Assembly (NCBI GenBank): GCA_032718475.1
Contig: JAUCBJ010000564.1
Location: forward strand, 1 to 64,000
Source of the DNA: Nemertoderma westbladi
Taxonomy: Eukaryota; Xenacoelomorpha; Nemertodermatida; Nemertodermatidae
DNA length: 64,000 bases
Direction: 5' to 3'
Both the position numbers and the translations under genes were made by a program. The notes under the pieces were generated by a model. The model worked only from the letters and a program-made list of their open reading frames with translations, ran no database searches and was not told the origin of the DNA. Within the stretch, counting starts at the first letter, position 1, and every line of letters starts with the position of its first letter. This document shows, piece by piece, positions 1 through 11,456 of this stretch.

Positions 1-805
1 ATGATAATGAAAAATCACCACAAAACAAATTGATTTTATGACCATATAGGTTCTTTGGGATGGTGATCACGAATATGACACTGAAATATATCGTACATTG
101 TTAATTAGGTCATTTTTGGATATGTGTCAATGTGCGGCACGAAAAATACTAGTAGCACTAATTTGATAATCAAAATCAAAACGCATTACCAAATCAACCT
201 GATATTTAGCCATTAAGGGTGTTCACGTTCAGGGACGCTGATCACGAATATAACACTCAAAAATATCGTATTGTCCAACCACATCCGATTTTTGCCGTTT
301 TAAACTTTAAGCTACTTGTAATTTTCGTCCCTCATGACAAGCACCAAAAATGATTGTTGCGTTACCATGAATCACTTTTAACGAGTTACATCGTGATCAG
401 CGACCTTGAAAACCAATATAGCTTTAGAATTACCAAACCAAAGGCACAATTGAACAGTTTATAATTTTTGTGCTACTTGTAATTTTCATTCTGGGGCACC
501 AGAATGGCACCAAAATTGGGTTTGAATCTACCAGAAATATTTATAACTAGTTTAATCGTGATCAGCGACCTCGAAAACCCGTATGCGTTCCGTTCAGAAT
601 TATTATACCATATACCATATTATACCATATAAATGATTATACCAAACACAAAATGTTTTTAGTTTGAAATTTTTTTACTTGTACTTTACGCCCTGGAGGA
701 ACAAAATAACACCAAAAATGATTGTGGGATTACCAGAAAATAGTATTAACAAGTTTTATCGTGATCAGCGACCTTGAAAACCCTTGGGGCGTTCATAAAG
801 TATGT
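1..805. repeat. Degenerate tandem repeat, five units of about 155-203 bp
   Basis: A conserved core (GTGATCAGCGACC or GTGATCACGAATA) recurs with its GATCA at about 64, 240, 395, 560 and 763. The last three cores are preceded by related text (ACTTGTA..TTT, CACCAAAA.TG, TACCAGAAA). The unit length varies through small indels. The last unit runs directly into the MITE-like element at 786. It lies in the third NOS1AP intron. No coding potential is seen. Confidence 0.7.
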
Positions 806-1251
806 CACGCAAATTTTCCAGTTTTTTGACCCCCCCCCCCCCCCCCACCCTAGACGAAAAATATTTTCTTACAATAATTTAATAACAGTTAGAAAGCACA
901 ATAGAAAGTGAAACATTTTGACTGAAGTAGTTCTTACTAAAAGCCTATACATACTTTAGCAGCTTCAAACTACAGTACTGTACATGTACAAGGCAGACTA
1001 GACAGGGGTGTCCTGTTAATGTTAGGGATTAAATTCAATGTTATTGAGTTTATTGTTTTTTCCTTAAAGTTTCCCACTCATCTACAAATGTGTTAGTCAA
1101 AGTCAAGCTAACATTAAAGCATACCGTAGAACATCGCCGTGACCGTCACAAAAGTCAACCCCCCCCCCCCCCCCTGTCACAAAATGTCACGCAAGCTCGA
1201 CCCCCCCCCCCCCCCCCCCCCCTAGTGCGTGACATACTTTATGAACGCCCC
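786..1251. mobile_element. MITE-like non-autonomous DNA transposon with 26-bp TIRs
   Basis: Positions 786-811 and 1226-1251 are perfect 26-bp inverted repeats beginning GGGGCGTTCATAAAG. The 466-bp element has no ORF and contains three poly-C tracts (830-846, 1159-1174, 1201-1222). No clean target-site duplication is visible at the outer edges. The superfamily cannot be set from the ends alone. It lies in a NOS1AP intron. Confidence 0.75.
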
Positions 1252-2560
1252 TAATACAGTAAAAATTGTAATTTTTGAGCCAAGATCTAAAAAATCTCTA
1301 AAATGACCCCCCCCCCCCCCCCGGCCAATCACGTTGTCAAATAGCCCGGGCCAGATAGGGTTAAACTACCATTTAAGGATACAAGGTAGAGATGCGCCCT
1401 GGCTGTGGCTAGTATGAAAATTACTCTAGTTAGACCACATTAAGTTAACAGATTGAACCACTGTGCCAAGGTAGGTGGTAAAGTAGTCCTGGAGTTGCGA
1501 ATTGTTATATTGTGGATAAAGTATACAATGTAACTCATGGATAATATATATACTATCACGGCTGGTATTTCGCCTTTGGAGAATTTTAATCCAATAAATA
1601 TTAAAAAAATATATAAATTGCAATTCTTTAATGACATGTATTCATATCGTAGTATCTAACTTTCTGACCCACTTAACCAATAAAACGAACATAAGGACTA
1701 AAGATTTAGCCAATTACGACTTTATGAGAATTCTACATTCATTCTCTTTGAAGTTGAAATAAAGTAGAACCAGAATTATAGCAACAGTTTGTTAGAAACC
1801 ACGAAAGTTCCCCCGTAGAGTAGGAGAAAAGGTATATAAAGTGTATAATGATTAATGATGTGTAACTGGAATACGAATACATTCCACCCGCACTTAGCTA
1901 TGTGCGGCGTAGAAATTATCGTTGAGAGATATCGAAGTGAGTGCGAGCGAGAAAAAGATATTGTGCAAATTGGTTGCTGTTAGAACAGCATATGGGATCC
2001 CCCACTCTCATATTAAATGTTCAATCAGCGATAAATGAATATGAAAATGACAGACAAATGGAAATTCGTAGAATAATCCAAGAAATCGGACAGAAAAACA
2101 ATAAGAAGTTAAGCAACATGAACGAGTGGCAATGAAAAGGGGAGAGTTATACAATAATAAGAACAAAAGTGAACAATAATAACGAAGGAAAGAGATGCGA
2201 TAAAAGGATGGGCAAGTGAGAATAGGGGGAAGCGAACGGCAGTAAAGGAGCACCTAAATGGGGTTTGGGAGATGCACACCTTAGATTTGTGCGGAGAAAT
2301 CTCGCCTATTTGCGACTCGGACTCATATATATCGCCGTAAAGAGGATGGATTTCTTTCTTCCGGTTTTTATCTTCCTCGCGTTTAATTCGCTTCGCCTCC
2401 ATCTCCTCTTCCCTCTGAAATTCCTATTAATTAATCATTTCACACGTAACGTTGAGAACAGGGACATTTCGCTGGGAGAAATATATATTAATAATAGAAT
2501 AAAACTGAAATGAGCTAATTATATTTAAGTAAATTCCGCAACATTCCACGTTACTCTTAC
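1252..2560. other. Third NOS1AP intron, left part
   Basis: A poly-C tract (1307-1322) lies 55 bp right of the MITE. The rest is AT-rich unique-looking sequence with short chance ORFs on both strands, none resembling a known protein. I specifically searched for the next NOS1AP exon here and saw none. Confidence 0.6.
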
Positions 2561-2653
2561 CTTTTTCTTTTTTCTTAATGTCACTTTGACGCCATCAGAA
2601 GATATGGTGATGTTAACATTTTTTTTCTTGACCCCTTTCGCCTTGAATTCATA
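2561..2653 (-). CDS. NOS1AP: NOS1AP/CAPON-like adaptor, exon 3 (PTB domain)
   Basis: This is a 93-bp phase-0 exon between a pyrimidine-rich TTTCAG acceptor (2659-2654) and a GTAAGAG donor (from 2560). It encodes 31 residues beginning YEFKAKGVKKKNVNITI and ending in a Lys-rich run (RKKKK). This basic segment is a hallmark of the NOS1AP PTB domain and separates it from Dab, Numb and Shc. With exons 1 and 2 it completes residues 1-92. I looked for the next exon (the WTWDE...DPIYR region) in 1-2560 and did not find it, so it probably lies left of the window. Confidence 0.93.
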
Positions 2654-2870
2654 CTGAAAGAGTAGAAAAGATAGAATTAGCACGAGCGAAATCAAACACA
2701 GTACTAAAGTTCATGTGACACTGGGGATACTGGCAATGAAATGTTCGACCTTGAATTACTAGACCGACTTGACTGGGTTACCGGTAGCGGTAATGTTAAT
2801 GTAAATTGTTGATTGCAAGTTTAAGACATGATAAAATGTGTTTCGTTGTTAAATGTTAAATAATAGGGTC

Positions 2871-3836
2871 TAATAGGGCTGGTGCGCGAAAAAAATGTTG
2901 GGCTAGATAGAAACAATCGAATACGGGGTAACATGGTGTCCTAAATCGAGTGGCGGGGTGTGTTTATTGTAAAACACGTGGAAACGGTCGAAATTGCGGG
3001 TTTTTAAGTAAACCCGGGCAGTCAATTTAGAAAATCGGCTGTGATTGGCTGCAACATATTTGATGTCACTACGCAGTGCTCTGATAATTTCTTATCTTGG
3101 TTTCTATGGAGGGTGATTTTAGATTAATTCAAATACACATTTAATCTCAATCATTTCACACGTGGTTTATATCAATAGAATGCGGAGAGTCTTGCGCGTC
3201 TTTTAAAACTACAATTACTTAAATTCATGATCATGAACATTGATATAATACTAGTTGCAATTTTACAAACTTGGTAGATTGCCTGACCCCGCATGCAAGC
3301 ACTCACCAACTCAGCCTTAGCCACCGATTACATTGCAGTATCGTAGAAGGCCTATTGCAGTATTGTTGCTTAATTTCATTTTACGCTATCTTAATGACTC
3401 AAGCTGTAATAACTACTGTAATACTACTTGCATACCGGTCAGGCAATCTGCGAGTTTATAATTGTGAATTGATTCATTTTATAAAAGTTCATCACCATGA
3501 ATTTAATTAATTGTAGTGTCAAACTCTCCGCTTTCAATTGATATAAGCCATGTGTGAAAATATTGAGAATAAATGTGTATTTGAATTTATCTAACATCAC
3601 TCTCCATAGAAACCAAGATAAGGACTTATCAGAGCACTGCGTAGTGACATCAAATATGTAGCAGCCAATCACAGACGATTTTCAAAATTGGGTTCCCGGG
3701 CTTACTTAAACCCGCCACTTCGAGTGTTTCCACGTGTTTTTACAAAAAACACACCCGCCATTCGATTCAGGGTACCTTGTTACCCCTTATTCGATTGTTT
3801 ATAGCCCAACATTTTTTTCGCGCACCAACCCTATTG
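2871..3836. mobile_element. Fold-back element with arms of about 410-430 bp
   Basis: The left arm (2871 to about 3297) and right arm (about 3427-3836) are imperfect reverse complements over almost their whole length, leaving a spacer of about 130 bp. The ends read AATAGGG.TGGTGCGCG. Matching landmarks include the GCGCGAAAAAAATGTTGG block, the TCTATGGAG block, CGGAGAGT and GATTGCCTGACC. No transposase is present. It sits in NOS1AP intron 2 and would form a long hairpin in the pre-mRNA. Confidence 0.85.
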
Positions 3837-4715
3837 AACCACAATCGCTATGCACATATGAATGGATACAATGAGGCCAGCCCTATGCATGCACTCATAG
3901 TGTCATAACATACAATAAGTTGGAAGTGAGGACGCCAAAACAAGGCAGTAATTTGGAATATTTAAATCAAAGTATAAAGAAAACATTATGGAAAAAGTCT
4001 ACCAAAAACGGCCATGCGCATGTGGGTCACAAATAACAAACAATAAATATAACCATGCAATGCATTACAGTATCATTCCCAGCATTAGGTTGGTGTGCTC
4101 GTGCGTGCTATATTAAGGTTAAGGATATATATATAATATATATAAACAAGCAACCATAATAAACTGTACTGCTAGAATCCAAGAATCACAAACCACAAAG
4201 AAATATTATATATTATATGTATGTATAGTACAGGTATATACTGTATAGTACAACATGTACATAGTACCGGTAAATAATTAATTATATATTTTTTTGATAA
4301 ATCATGGCAGTAGACCACATATAAATAGCAAGATGCGAATGGATATCTGATCTATAATTGATAGATTATTGTTTAGTTTCCGATGCCAAATATTAATTAA
4401 TATACACATAATTAACTACAGTTTTTTAACATAAACGAATGCTTCATTCCTACGTCAGATACAACTTTGGAACGGAAACTATTGCAGTGAGGATACTTGC
4501 CGTATATAGTGCAAGTGCAGCACACTTGCTAGTATTTTACAGTATTGTGATCTTTATGATATAGGCCTAAAGTATTTCACACTAAGGTAAAATTAAAATA
4601 TTAATTACAATCAAAGCAAAGCGAAGCATATACCGGTACCGGTATGTCCTTTTGCATCTCAAGCGTAAACCAATGGGTGATAGACGCAGAAACTGAAGAG
4701 TTATAAATCGCTTAC
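3837..4715. other. NOS1AP intron 2, right part
   Basis: AT-rich sequence with several ATATAT runs and repeated ACCGGT sites (for example the doubled TACCGGTACCGGTA near 4631). No coding or element signature is recognised. Confidence 0.5.
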
Positions 4716-4787
4716 CCTAATACTACGCATAGTCGCGACTATTTCCACTCTGGTTTTGGGCCGCGGACAGTCCCTCGACCCAATCCA
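4716..4787 (-). CDS. NOS1AP: NOS1AP/CAPON-like adaptor, exon 2 (PTB domain)
   Basis: This 72-bp phase-0 exon is bounded by a CACAG acceptor (4792-4788) and a GTAAGC donor (from 4715). It encodes 24 residues including CPRPKTRVEIVATMRSIR, the first strand and start of the first helix of the NOS1AP PTB fold. The length equals what I recall for the matching vertebrate exon. The first residue is Trp where vertebrates have Tyr. It joins in frame to exon 1 and to exon 3. It is too short for ORF-based detection and was found by protein motif plus splice sites. Confidence 0.92.
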
Positions 4788-7196
4788 CTGTGCAGCGGTA
4801 CATCACAAAAAAACTTTATATAAATCTTATACAACAACGATACCCCCCCCCCCCCCCCCCCCCACGTCACGATTCTAAATAAAACAAATATATTAAAATG
4901 TTAATTTACATATTAAAACGGTACGTACATGGTTGTTTAAGTATAAATGAATTGATTGTTCAATGTTTTTCAGTTTTGTATCGATACGAAATATTATTAT
5001 TTATTTTCAAATATATTAATTATCATACCGGTAATTAATTGTATCTACCAGACCAAGACATAGCCACACTTCGCATTTTAACGATTGTTCATCCGAATGG
5101 TATATTACTTAATTTAATTCAATTTTTCAACTGAAATAGACTGGTATTCTTCACATAGGCACTGTATGTACTAATCTTAATATGTAAATTTTAAATACTT
5201 TTAATATATATATCACTGAAGACGTGTAATACCGTACACGAAATGGTCATATGCTAAAAGAAATAATGTTCTATTTAGAATCGTGGCTTAGACCCTTAGG
5301 CCTATAACACCAACATACCTCGATTTTAATAAATACTATTGGCTAATATGTGCATTAATAAGTTTACAACCTCGCAAATAAAATGATTTAACACAAACAC
5401 ACAAGACATAACATACCGAAAAAAGCATTCACCTATAACACTGTTTAAATACTGGAAATCAAAATAAAGAAATCTTGAAAACCTATTTATTTACTTATTA
5501 ATAACGGATTTTTAAGATTGAAATTAAAAAATGGTTCGAATAGGATCTTTTCGAATGAGGAGATCATGGAGATAGACTCTAGAGAGTGTCTCAAAGTGTG
5601 TGCGAATCTAATAATTTGTGACTATATAATGGGTTCTAAGACTAATTCATGCACTAAATTTACGTGGTTTGGGGCTATTTTAAACATTTATGTAGGATAG
5701 ACAAGACATACATTAGGTTAAACATGTTAATTACGTGCTGATTCTCTATTATTAACAAAATTAGGCCGAAACGCCCAACACGGGGGAAATCTAAACTTCT
5801 ATGTATGATTCGTGACTCCTTACCCGTACACGTCTCATGGCAGCCACTATTTCTGATCTGTTCGAGGGGCGAGCAATGTCCAACGTGCCTATGTACTAAG
5901 AAATTAAGAATCGTTATATAATTACTGTATACAGACAGATAATGAGATATACACACATTTTTGCACATTCTGACATAGGATTTGCATAGGGCCCAACAAA
6001 TACTGAAATAGGACCAACATATGTAATATGTAGGCACAACAACAACAATACTCGAGTTGGACTAGAGCAGAGGTGGTACAAATTAGGGATGCAAAAGAGC
6101 TCCGGCTCCGGAAATCCAATTTTCTGGCGCCGGCTCCGGTTCAATTTTCTGGATCCGGCTCCGGCAAATTAACCCGGAGCCAATACGGAGCTGATGTAGT
6201 TGAAATTCGAATTAAAATAATAAGTTTTTCTGATGTATGAATAATGTAAATATCATAGTAATTACTGAATTAACCCTAGTAATTAACCTTAATTAGGTAA
6301 TTAATCCTGATAACCCCCACCCCCCCCCCCCCCCCCAGGTGAAATTGTATAAATATTTGTACAAAAACATTGAAATGATTCAGTTAATTTAATTAATATT
6401 CTTCCCTAATTAAAAAATCTTAAAAGTACTATCTTTTCGTTCGTCAGTCTCGGACCCCCAACCCATTGCCCCTTTAAATACCGTTTAATCAGGCAAAGGG
6501 ACACTTAGAATTACATGGAAACAATATATAGTATGAAAACTATATATAAGTTAAAATTTTAAAAATTTAAGTTCTGAAAATTACATCTGTTACAACCAAA
6601 GGTATCCGGATAACTATGCTTTGTATTTTTACTTGACCATTGTTATACTGCTTTGATATTTACATGGTGGAAACCTTTAATTACCAAATAAAATCTATTA
6701 AAACGTATGTTTTCTAAAATAAGGTCAAGTGAAACAGAAAAAGGGGTAAAGTGGAACATTACATCATTGTCAATTATCATTCGGTGTGTTTACTATATTT
6801 ATTCCTAGGCCTTATGTACTGGCTGACCGGTAGCATGAATGCCTTGGTATGCCTACCCTACACGCTACACATATATATATGCTTTGGTTCTATAATATAG
6901 TAGGCCTACTGTAGTAGGCTTCTAATTTTCCTTTATTTGATAATTTAGCTTAATGTATAAACAACAAGACTAATAAACTGCAGGTATCTGGTATGAGTGG
7001 TATATATCTTTGAACTGAAGCCTATTCCATCCAACAAACATGGTCAGATTTTACAAGCACATACCTGGTGCTGGTATCAAGATTTAGCGTGATCACCGTG
7101 GTAATTATCGTGATCAAGATGTTGAGAGGGCTGTTCGAGCCATGTTCAGATGTTGGCTGGCTGGGAAAACATATCGGGAGATAGAGCCAGGAGTTC
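4788..7196. other. NOS1AP intron 1, part downstream of the LINE
   Basis: Contains poly-C tracts at 4843-4863 and 6320-6336 and a short GC-rich repeat at 6099-6182. Otherwise it is AT-rich with no recognisable gene. A minus-strand ORF of about 120 codons at 5675-6037 has no family resemblance and is probably chance. Confidence 0.5.
6099..6182. repeat. Short GGCTCCGG tandem/inverted motif
   Basis: CCGGCTCCGG is repeated three times, separated by AATTTTCTGG-type spacers, and closes with the inverted form CCGGAGCC near 6173. It is preceded by TAGGGATGCAAAA, which resembles some hAT terminal repeats. No partner terminus was found, so the element identity is unproven. Confidence 0.4.
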
Positions 7197-7209
7197 CATA
7201 CTACTACTA

Positions 7210-7611
7210 CTAGGTCGAGCATACTCGGACAGTGGAAATGAGATCCTTCCAGGCTTCCCGATTCTCCATAGTTGTCGCAATTTCGTTTCTCCCAAGTTCA
7301 GTATCCCTTTCAAGTTGATCTATATATGTTATGGCCGGCCGTCCACGACTACGCTTTCCATGAGTTGGTTGCCAGAGAAGTAGATATGCTATGACCTCGT
7401 CTTTACTTCGCCAGCAGTGCCCACTGAATCTTAATCTGCGTTCACGGAGGGTGGTTGATACAGGTGGAATTGTACCATAAAGCTCGGCGTTTGTCATGTG
7501 TTGTCTCCAGCTGATGTTTAGGGCTGCCCTTAGCAGTCTTGTGTAGCAACCATCAATTCGTTGTTCAAGTGATTTAGTCAGTGTCCAGGTCAATAAAAAT
7601 ACACTTTCCAC
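7210..7611 (-). pseudogene. LINE C-terminal domain
   Basis: Open minus-strand segment with the order DGCYTRLLR, ELYG, RRLRFSGHCWR and HGKRSRGRPAITYIDQL. This is the conserved tail after the reverse transcriptase in many RTE/CR1-like LINEs. The stop merges with the (TAG)n tail near 7197-7212. The same module occurs in another copy at 29923-30022 and 37136-37441. Confidence 0.8.
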
Positions 7612-7617
7612 TGTGGC

Positions 7618-9103
7618 TCAAAAGAACTTAGTCTTCAGGTGCCTGGAGAGATCTGATTTCCAGATGGTATCCATTTTTGATAGAACTAACCAAGCCTTTG
7701 CTTGCCTAGCTTCTATGTCCTTTTTGCTACTCTCTATCCATGATCCAAGGTACTGGAAGTCATCGACCTTCCTTAGTTGATTATTATCAATGGTTGTCAA
7801 GTTTCCATCAACATTAAAGGTCATGAATTCGGTCTTGGTAGCATTTATATGCAATCCAACCTCATTAGCAGCCCTCTCCACTTTATTTAGTAGAAGCTGT
7901 GCATCTGCTAGAGTATTAGAGAGCAGGGCAAAGTCATACGCAAAGTCGATGTCTGTGACTTTAGTTGCCGGATATCTACTACTTCTGTGTTCTTGAAGTG
8001 TGAATCCCATCTTCACCCTTTGAGGCCATCCTCATTGCGTAATCCAGCACAATTACAAATAGTAATGGTGCTAATGTGTCACTTTGCAGTACGCCAGCCA
8101 GGATTGAGAAAAACTCAGTTTCACCATCTGGTGAGAGTACCTGCGCTTCTGTGTCACAATATGACAATCCAATGCCAGCAACAATTACTTCTGGTATTCC
8201 ATAAGCTCTTAGGATTTCAAGCATTTTACCTCTAAGGATGGAGTCGAATGCCTTATTGAAGTCCACAAAAGTAATGACTGCGGGGAGATTCTTTGACTTA
8301 ATTCCTTCAATCAGTCTCCATAGTGCAAGTATCTGAGCTATTGTTGATCTACTTGGTCGAAATCCATTTTCGCTCATACGCAGTAGTTTCTATATGTGAG
8401 CATGAGGCCTAATCCTATATAGAATCATTTTATTGTATATTTTGGCAGCTACCACAAGCAGACAGATCCCACGATAGTTTGTTGGTATGCCGAGGTCTCC
8501 TTTCTTGGGGAGAGGCTTTAGTTGACCTTTAGTCCAAATTGGTGGTGGCTATTCTCCTTTAAACATCCGGTTGCAAACATTCAATAATGGTCTGTTTAGC
8601 ACTCCGGTTTTCCATACCTCGGCTAGGATTTCATCTAATCCACTCGCTTTATTATTGGACATGCTTTTAATGCTTCTTTGGAGTTCGGCAGGTGTGAAGT
8701 CCCCTGTTTCTATAGGTAGTGTCTTGTCATATATTTTCCTTGTAGGGCTGACCTCGATGTTTGGTGGCTGCCCAAGCAAGTTGCTGAAGTGATTTTCCCA
8801 CTTCCCAACACGTTCTTCAGGACTATCGGCTTTGAGGCGCCCCTTTGCACAACTTTTCCGACCAGATACTTCATTTACAGTTTGCCAGGTAAGTCTTGAT
8901 TGTTGCAGTATGTGAGCAGCTGTAATTGCTTCAGTTTTATCCTGTATGTACTTTTCCTGGCTGATGTTGTAGGCCAATTTAAGATCGTCCTTAGCTTTCT
9001 CAACCTTGTTAATGTTTTTGGTAGTTGGTTGTTCGGTTTTAACTTTGTAGCCTATCTTAAGATTTTCTCTCGTACAAGCAACCTCAGAGTTTTGCCATGG
9101 CAC
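7618..9103 (-). pseudogene. LINE reverse transcriptase domain, disrupted
   Basis: Three open minus-strand segments (9103-8549, 8377-7979, 8016-7618) carry reverse-transcriptase blocks in order: NNKASGLDEI, GFRPSRST, FVDFNKAFDS (motif A), GVLQSDTLAPLLF (motif B, normally QGD) and IDFAYDFALL (motif C, normally FADD). The first catalytic Asp of motif C is Tyr, so the enzyme would be dead even without the frame breaks. The linker upstream of the domain is Lys- and Asn-rich. Confidence 0.85.
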
Positions 9104-9109
9104 TTCAAT

Positions 9110-10326
9110 TCATTTGCCAGGTGCTTCAAATCGGTTTTGAACTTCTACTGTATAAGCATCCTTTACAGCATTGTCAGTTCTGAGTTTCTCCCAGTCATAG
9201 TTGATTTGCTTGCTTGTCCTGAGTTTGCTGGCTCTCAAACTGAGTCTGATCTCTGCAGTCACAATTCTGTGGTCCGAACCAATTAGGTTGAACGAGCTGT
9301 ATGCCTCGCAGTTTATCATGCTGTTTCTCCACTTTTTGTTTATAAGGATGTAATCCAGTTGTGCTTTGGTTCCATTAGGGTATTGAAAGGTCCATAGCTT
9401 CCCCTTACTCTTTTCGAATGTGTTGTTTGTTGGTATCAATTCACATTCTTTCATTAGGTCTAAAAGTAAGTACCCATTTCTGTTAGAACTGGTGTTATAG
9501 GTCAGTAGGTGTAACCCTTGATGTCTTCTGGGCCAATTTGCGCATTCAGGTCACCAACAATGACTTTAACATTGTGTTTCGGAATGTCCTTAATAAGTCC
9601 AGTCAGTTCTTCATAAAACTTGACTGCTTGTTCTAGCTCTGAGGCATTAGTTGGACTGTAGCAACACATGACTGTTGTCTTGGGATTCCCATCAAATGTT
9701 GCGATCATAACCCTGGAATTTATAGATTCGATGTTGTTTAGGGTCTTAAGAGCAAATGGGCTTAGCAGAATTCCTACTCCACCAATTGATGCATTGGCCG
9801 AGTTTCTTACTGCTGAGCTTGTTACTAATGTCCATCCATTTACAATATCATTGTACTTCATGGCAGTGTCTTCATGACAAATCCGATGTTCTTGGATGCA
9901 GATGATGTCGATGTTATATTCCATTACCAGAGCGACCATGTCACGCTGTTTGGTAAGTGCTTTCAGCGTGCGTGCGCGTGCGTTCATTGTAGCAATCTTT
10001 AGTGTCTTTTTACCATTTCAACAGGTTGGTTCTTCTTTCTTCTCTGTCTTCTGTTCCAGTAGCCAATTTATCGACCCCAGCCTGGTGTACCACTGAGGGA
10101 CTGGTGACCGAGCCGGTATTTCTCCTGGAGGGTTCTCATACTCATATCTTTCAGTTGCGGGAGTAAACCGCTTGTGGTCGCAACTCCTACAAGCGTCTCC
10201 GCAGCAGGTCGCCGTTGGCTGATTACCTTCCGCCGACCTTGTCAGCATGTCTAGCCGTTGGTTGATTGATTGCCTTCCACCTATCAATGGCCTACCGGTA
10301 CAGCCCTGCTGCCGACTGTAGGGCAT
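9110..10326 (-). pseudogene. LINE AP-endonuclease domain, disrupted
   Basis: The reading frame enters at 10326, meets one in-frame TGA at 10020-10018, and continues through NIDIICIQEHR, VMCCYSPTNA and VIVGDLNAQIG to a stop at 9502. These are exonuclease-endonuclease-phosphatase motifs (Q-E, then GD-NA). A frame change near 9460-9500 leads into the next open segment (9454-9110), which holds LDYILINKKWRNS and the catalytic SDHRIV motif. The domain nicks target DNA to prime reverse transcription in intact relatives. The breaks make this copy inactive. Confidence 0.85.
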
Positions 10327-10620
10327 GTAGGGGTCCTTTTGTTACACCCTGAACCAAGTGTGCCTCCTGGGTTACTGGTAGAGGAGCATCCGGTATAGAC
10401 AGGGCGGGGCTTGCATCATCTATAATGCAGATGCGTATCAAGCCTTTGCCTTCAATGGTGCCCTAGGCGTTATAGCCCTCAATGACTTATTTAGTTGACG
10501 GGGCTAAACCAACCCACTCTTGATCAACTGATCAACTAAATAATGAATAGGCTATGCTTATCGGGCCTGCCCTACTGGGCTGACAGCTATAGTGGTAGCA
10601 GGATCTGGGGACCTGACCTG

Positions 10621-11345
10621 ACCTCTCTTGAGTCCTGACCTGTTCTAACCTGAGGAGTTCTATATACAGATATATATTTATTAATGCTAATTATAAGCTT
10701 TTATTTTTGTTACTTCTGTACTTTCAGACTTTTACTAATTTTAGTAAATTTTGCAATGTTTTTTCAGTCTTTACTCCAGTCTGCCAGTCAGCCAGTACTC
10801 TACAGCTCTATGTCTACATGTTTACAACAGTAGGCCCGGTCTGCCAGTACGCCTCGCCTATGGTTATCATTTTAACAGTGTCAATAGGCCCTAGTCTGCT
10901 AGTTCTGTACTTAGTGTTTACTATACTGCTATACACTATAGACAGATAGACAGGGCCTGCTGCTGACCAGCAATATGAAATATTAAATTAAAATTGTCCA
11001 AATTTCTTTTTTTTGTTATTTTTTTTTTAATTTTGAGTTTTAAAAAAAATATATTATTGTTCTACTCCACCCCATACCCGCTACCATAACCTGTAGTGCT
11101 GTAGTAAGTAGAAAATAAGTATAATTCCTGAATTCCATTATTATATCCACCCACACATATGTAATTCTGTAATTATATAATACCGGTATAATATACAGAC
11201 AGACAGACAGACAGATATATAGGCCTACAATAGTATAATTATTATACATACCAGCATACACCAGTACGAGTACACACACACACACACCATACAGATACAG
11301 CCATATAAAATAGGCCTAGGCCTACAGAAATACGATTCTACAAAC
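10621..11345. other. NOS1AP intron 1, start
   Basis: AT-rich intron sequence with a (CAGA)n microsatellite (11196-11214) and a (CA)n microsatellite (11272-11288). No gene is seen. Confidence 0.5.
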
Positions 11346-11456
11346 CTTTGCTTTAAAATGAATGCCGTGCACAAAAGCTTCATCAGTGTGTAGAGGAATT
11401 CTGGAATCCTGCGCATCTTCAACTAGATCGTACTGATTGCTCTTTGGTCCTGCCAT
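11346..11456 (-). CDS. NOS1AP: NOS1AP/CAPON-like adaptor, coding exon 1
   Basis: Reading the minus strand from ATG (11456-11454) gives 37 codons with the segment [14 protein letters not shown], which closely matches the start of the animal NOS1AP (CAPON) adaptor. The exon ends in GCAAAG followed by a GT donor at 11345-11344, in phase 0. In vertebrates the protein is a cytoplasmic adaptor. Its N-terminal PTB domain binds partners such as Dexras1 and Scribble, and its C-terminus binds the PDZ domain of neuronal nitric oxide synthase. This exon holds the region leading into the PTB domain. I chose this ATG because it aligns with the family start and has a favourable G at +4. The next exon lies 6.6 kb downstream across a LINE-filled intron. 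The 5' UTR and promoter, at higher coordinates, are not defined. The family assignment is firm; the orthology is inferred. Confidence 0.92.

Larger units (their letters stand above)
7197..10620 (-). mobile_element. APE-type LINE (RTE-like), broken
   Basis: On the minus strand the order is AP endonuclease, linker, reverse transcriptase and a C-terminal RLRFSGHCWR / HGKRSRGRP tail. This is the layout of APE-class non-LTR retrotransposons with an RTE-like C-terminus. The stop codon is followed at once by a short (TAG)n tail, with almost no 3' UTR. The left (5') limit near 10620 is an estimate. The coding region is interrupted by several stops and frame changes. It fills NOS1AP intron 1 in the same orientation as the gene. 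Confidence 0.85.
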
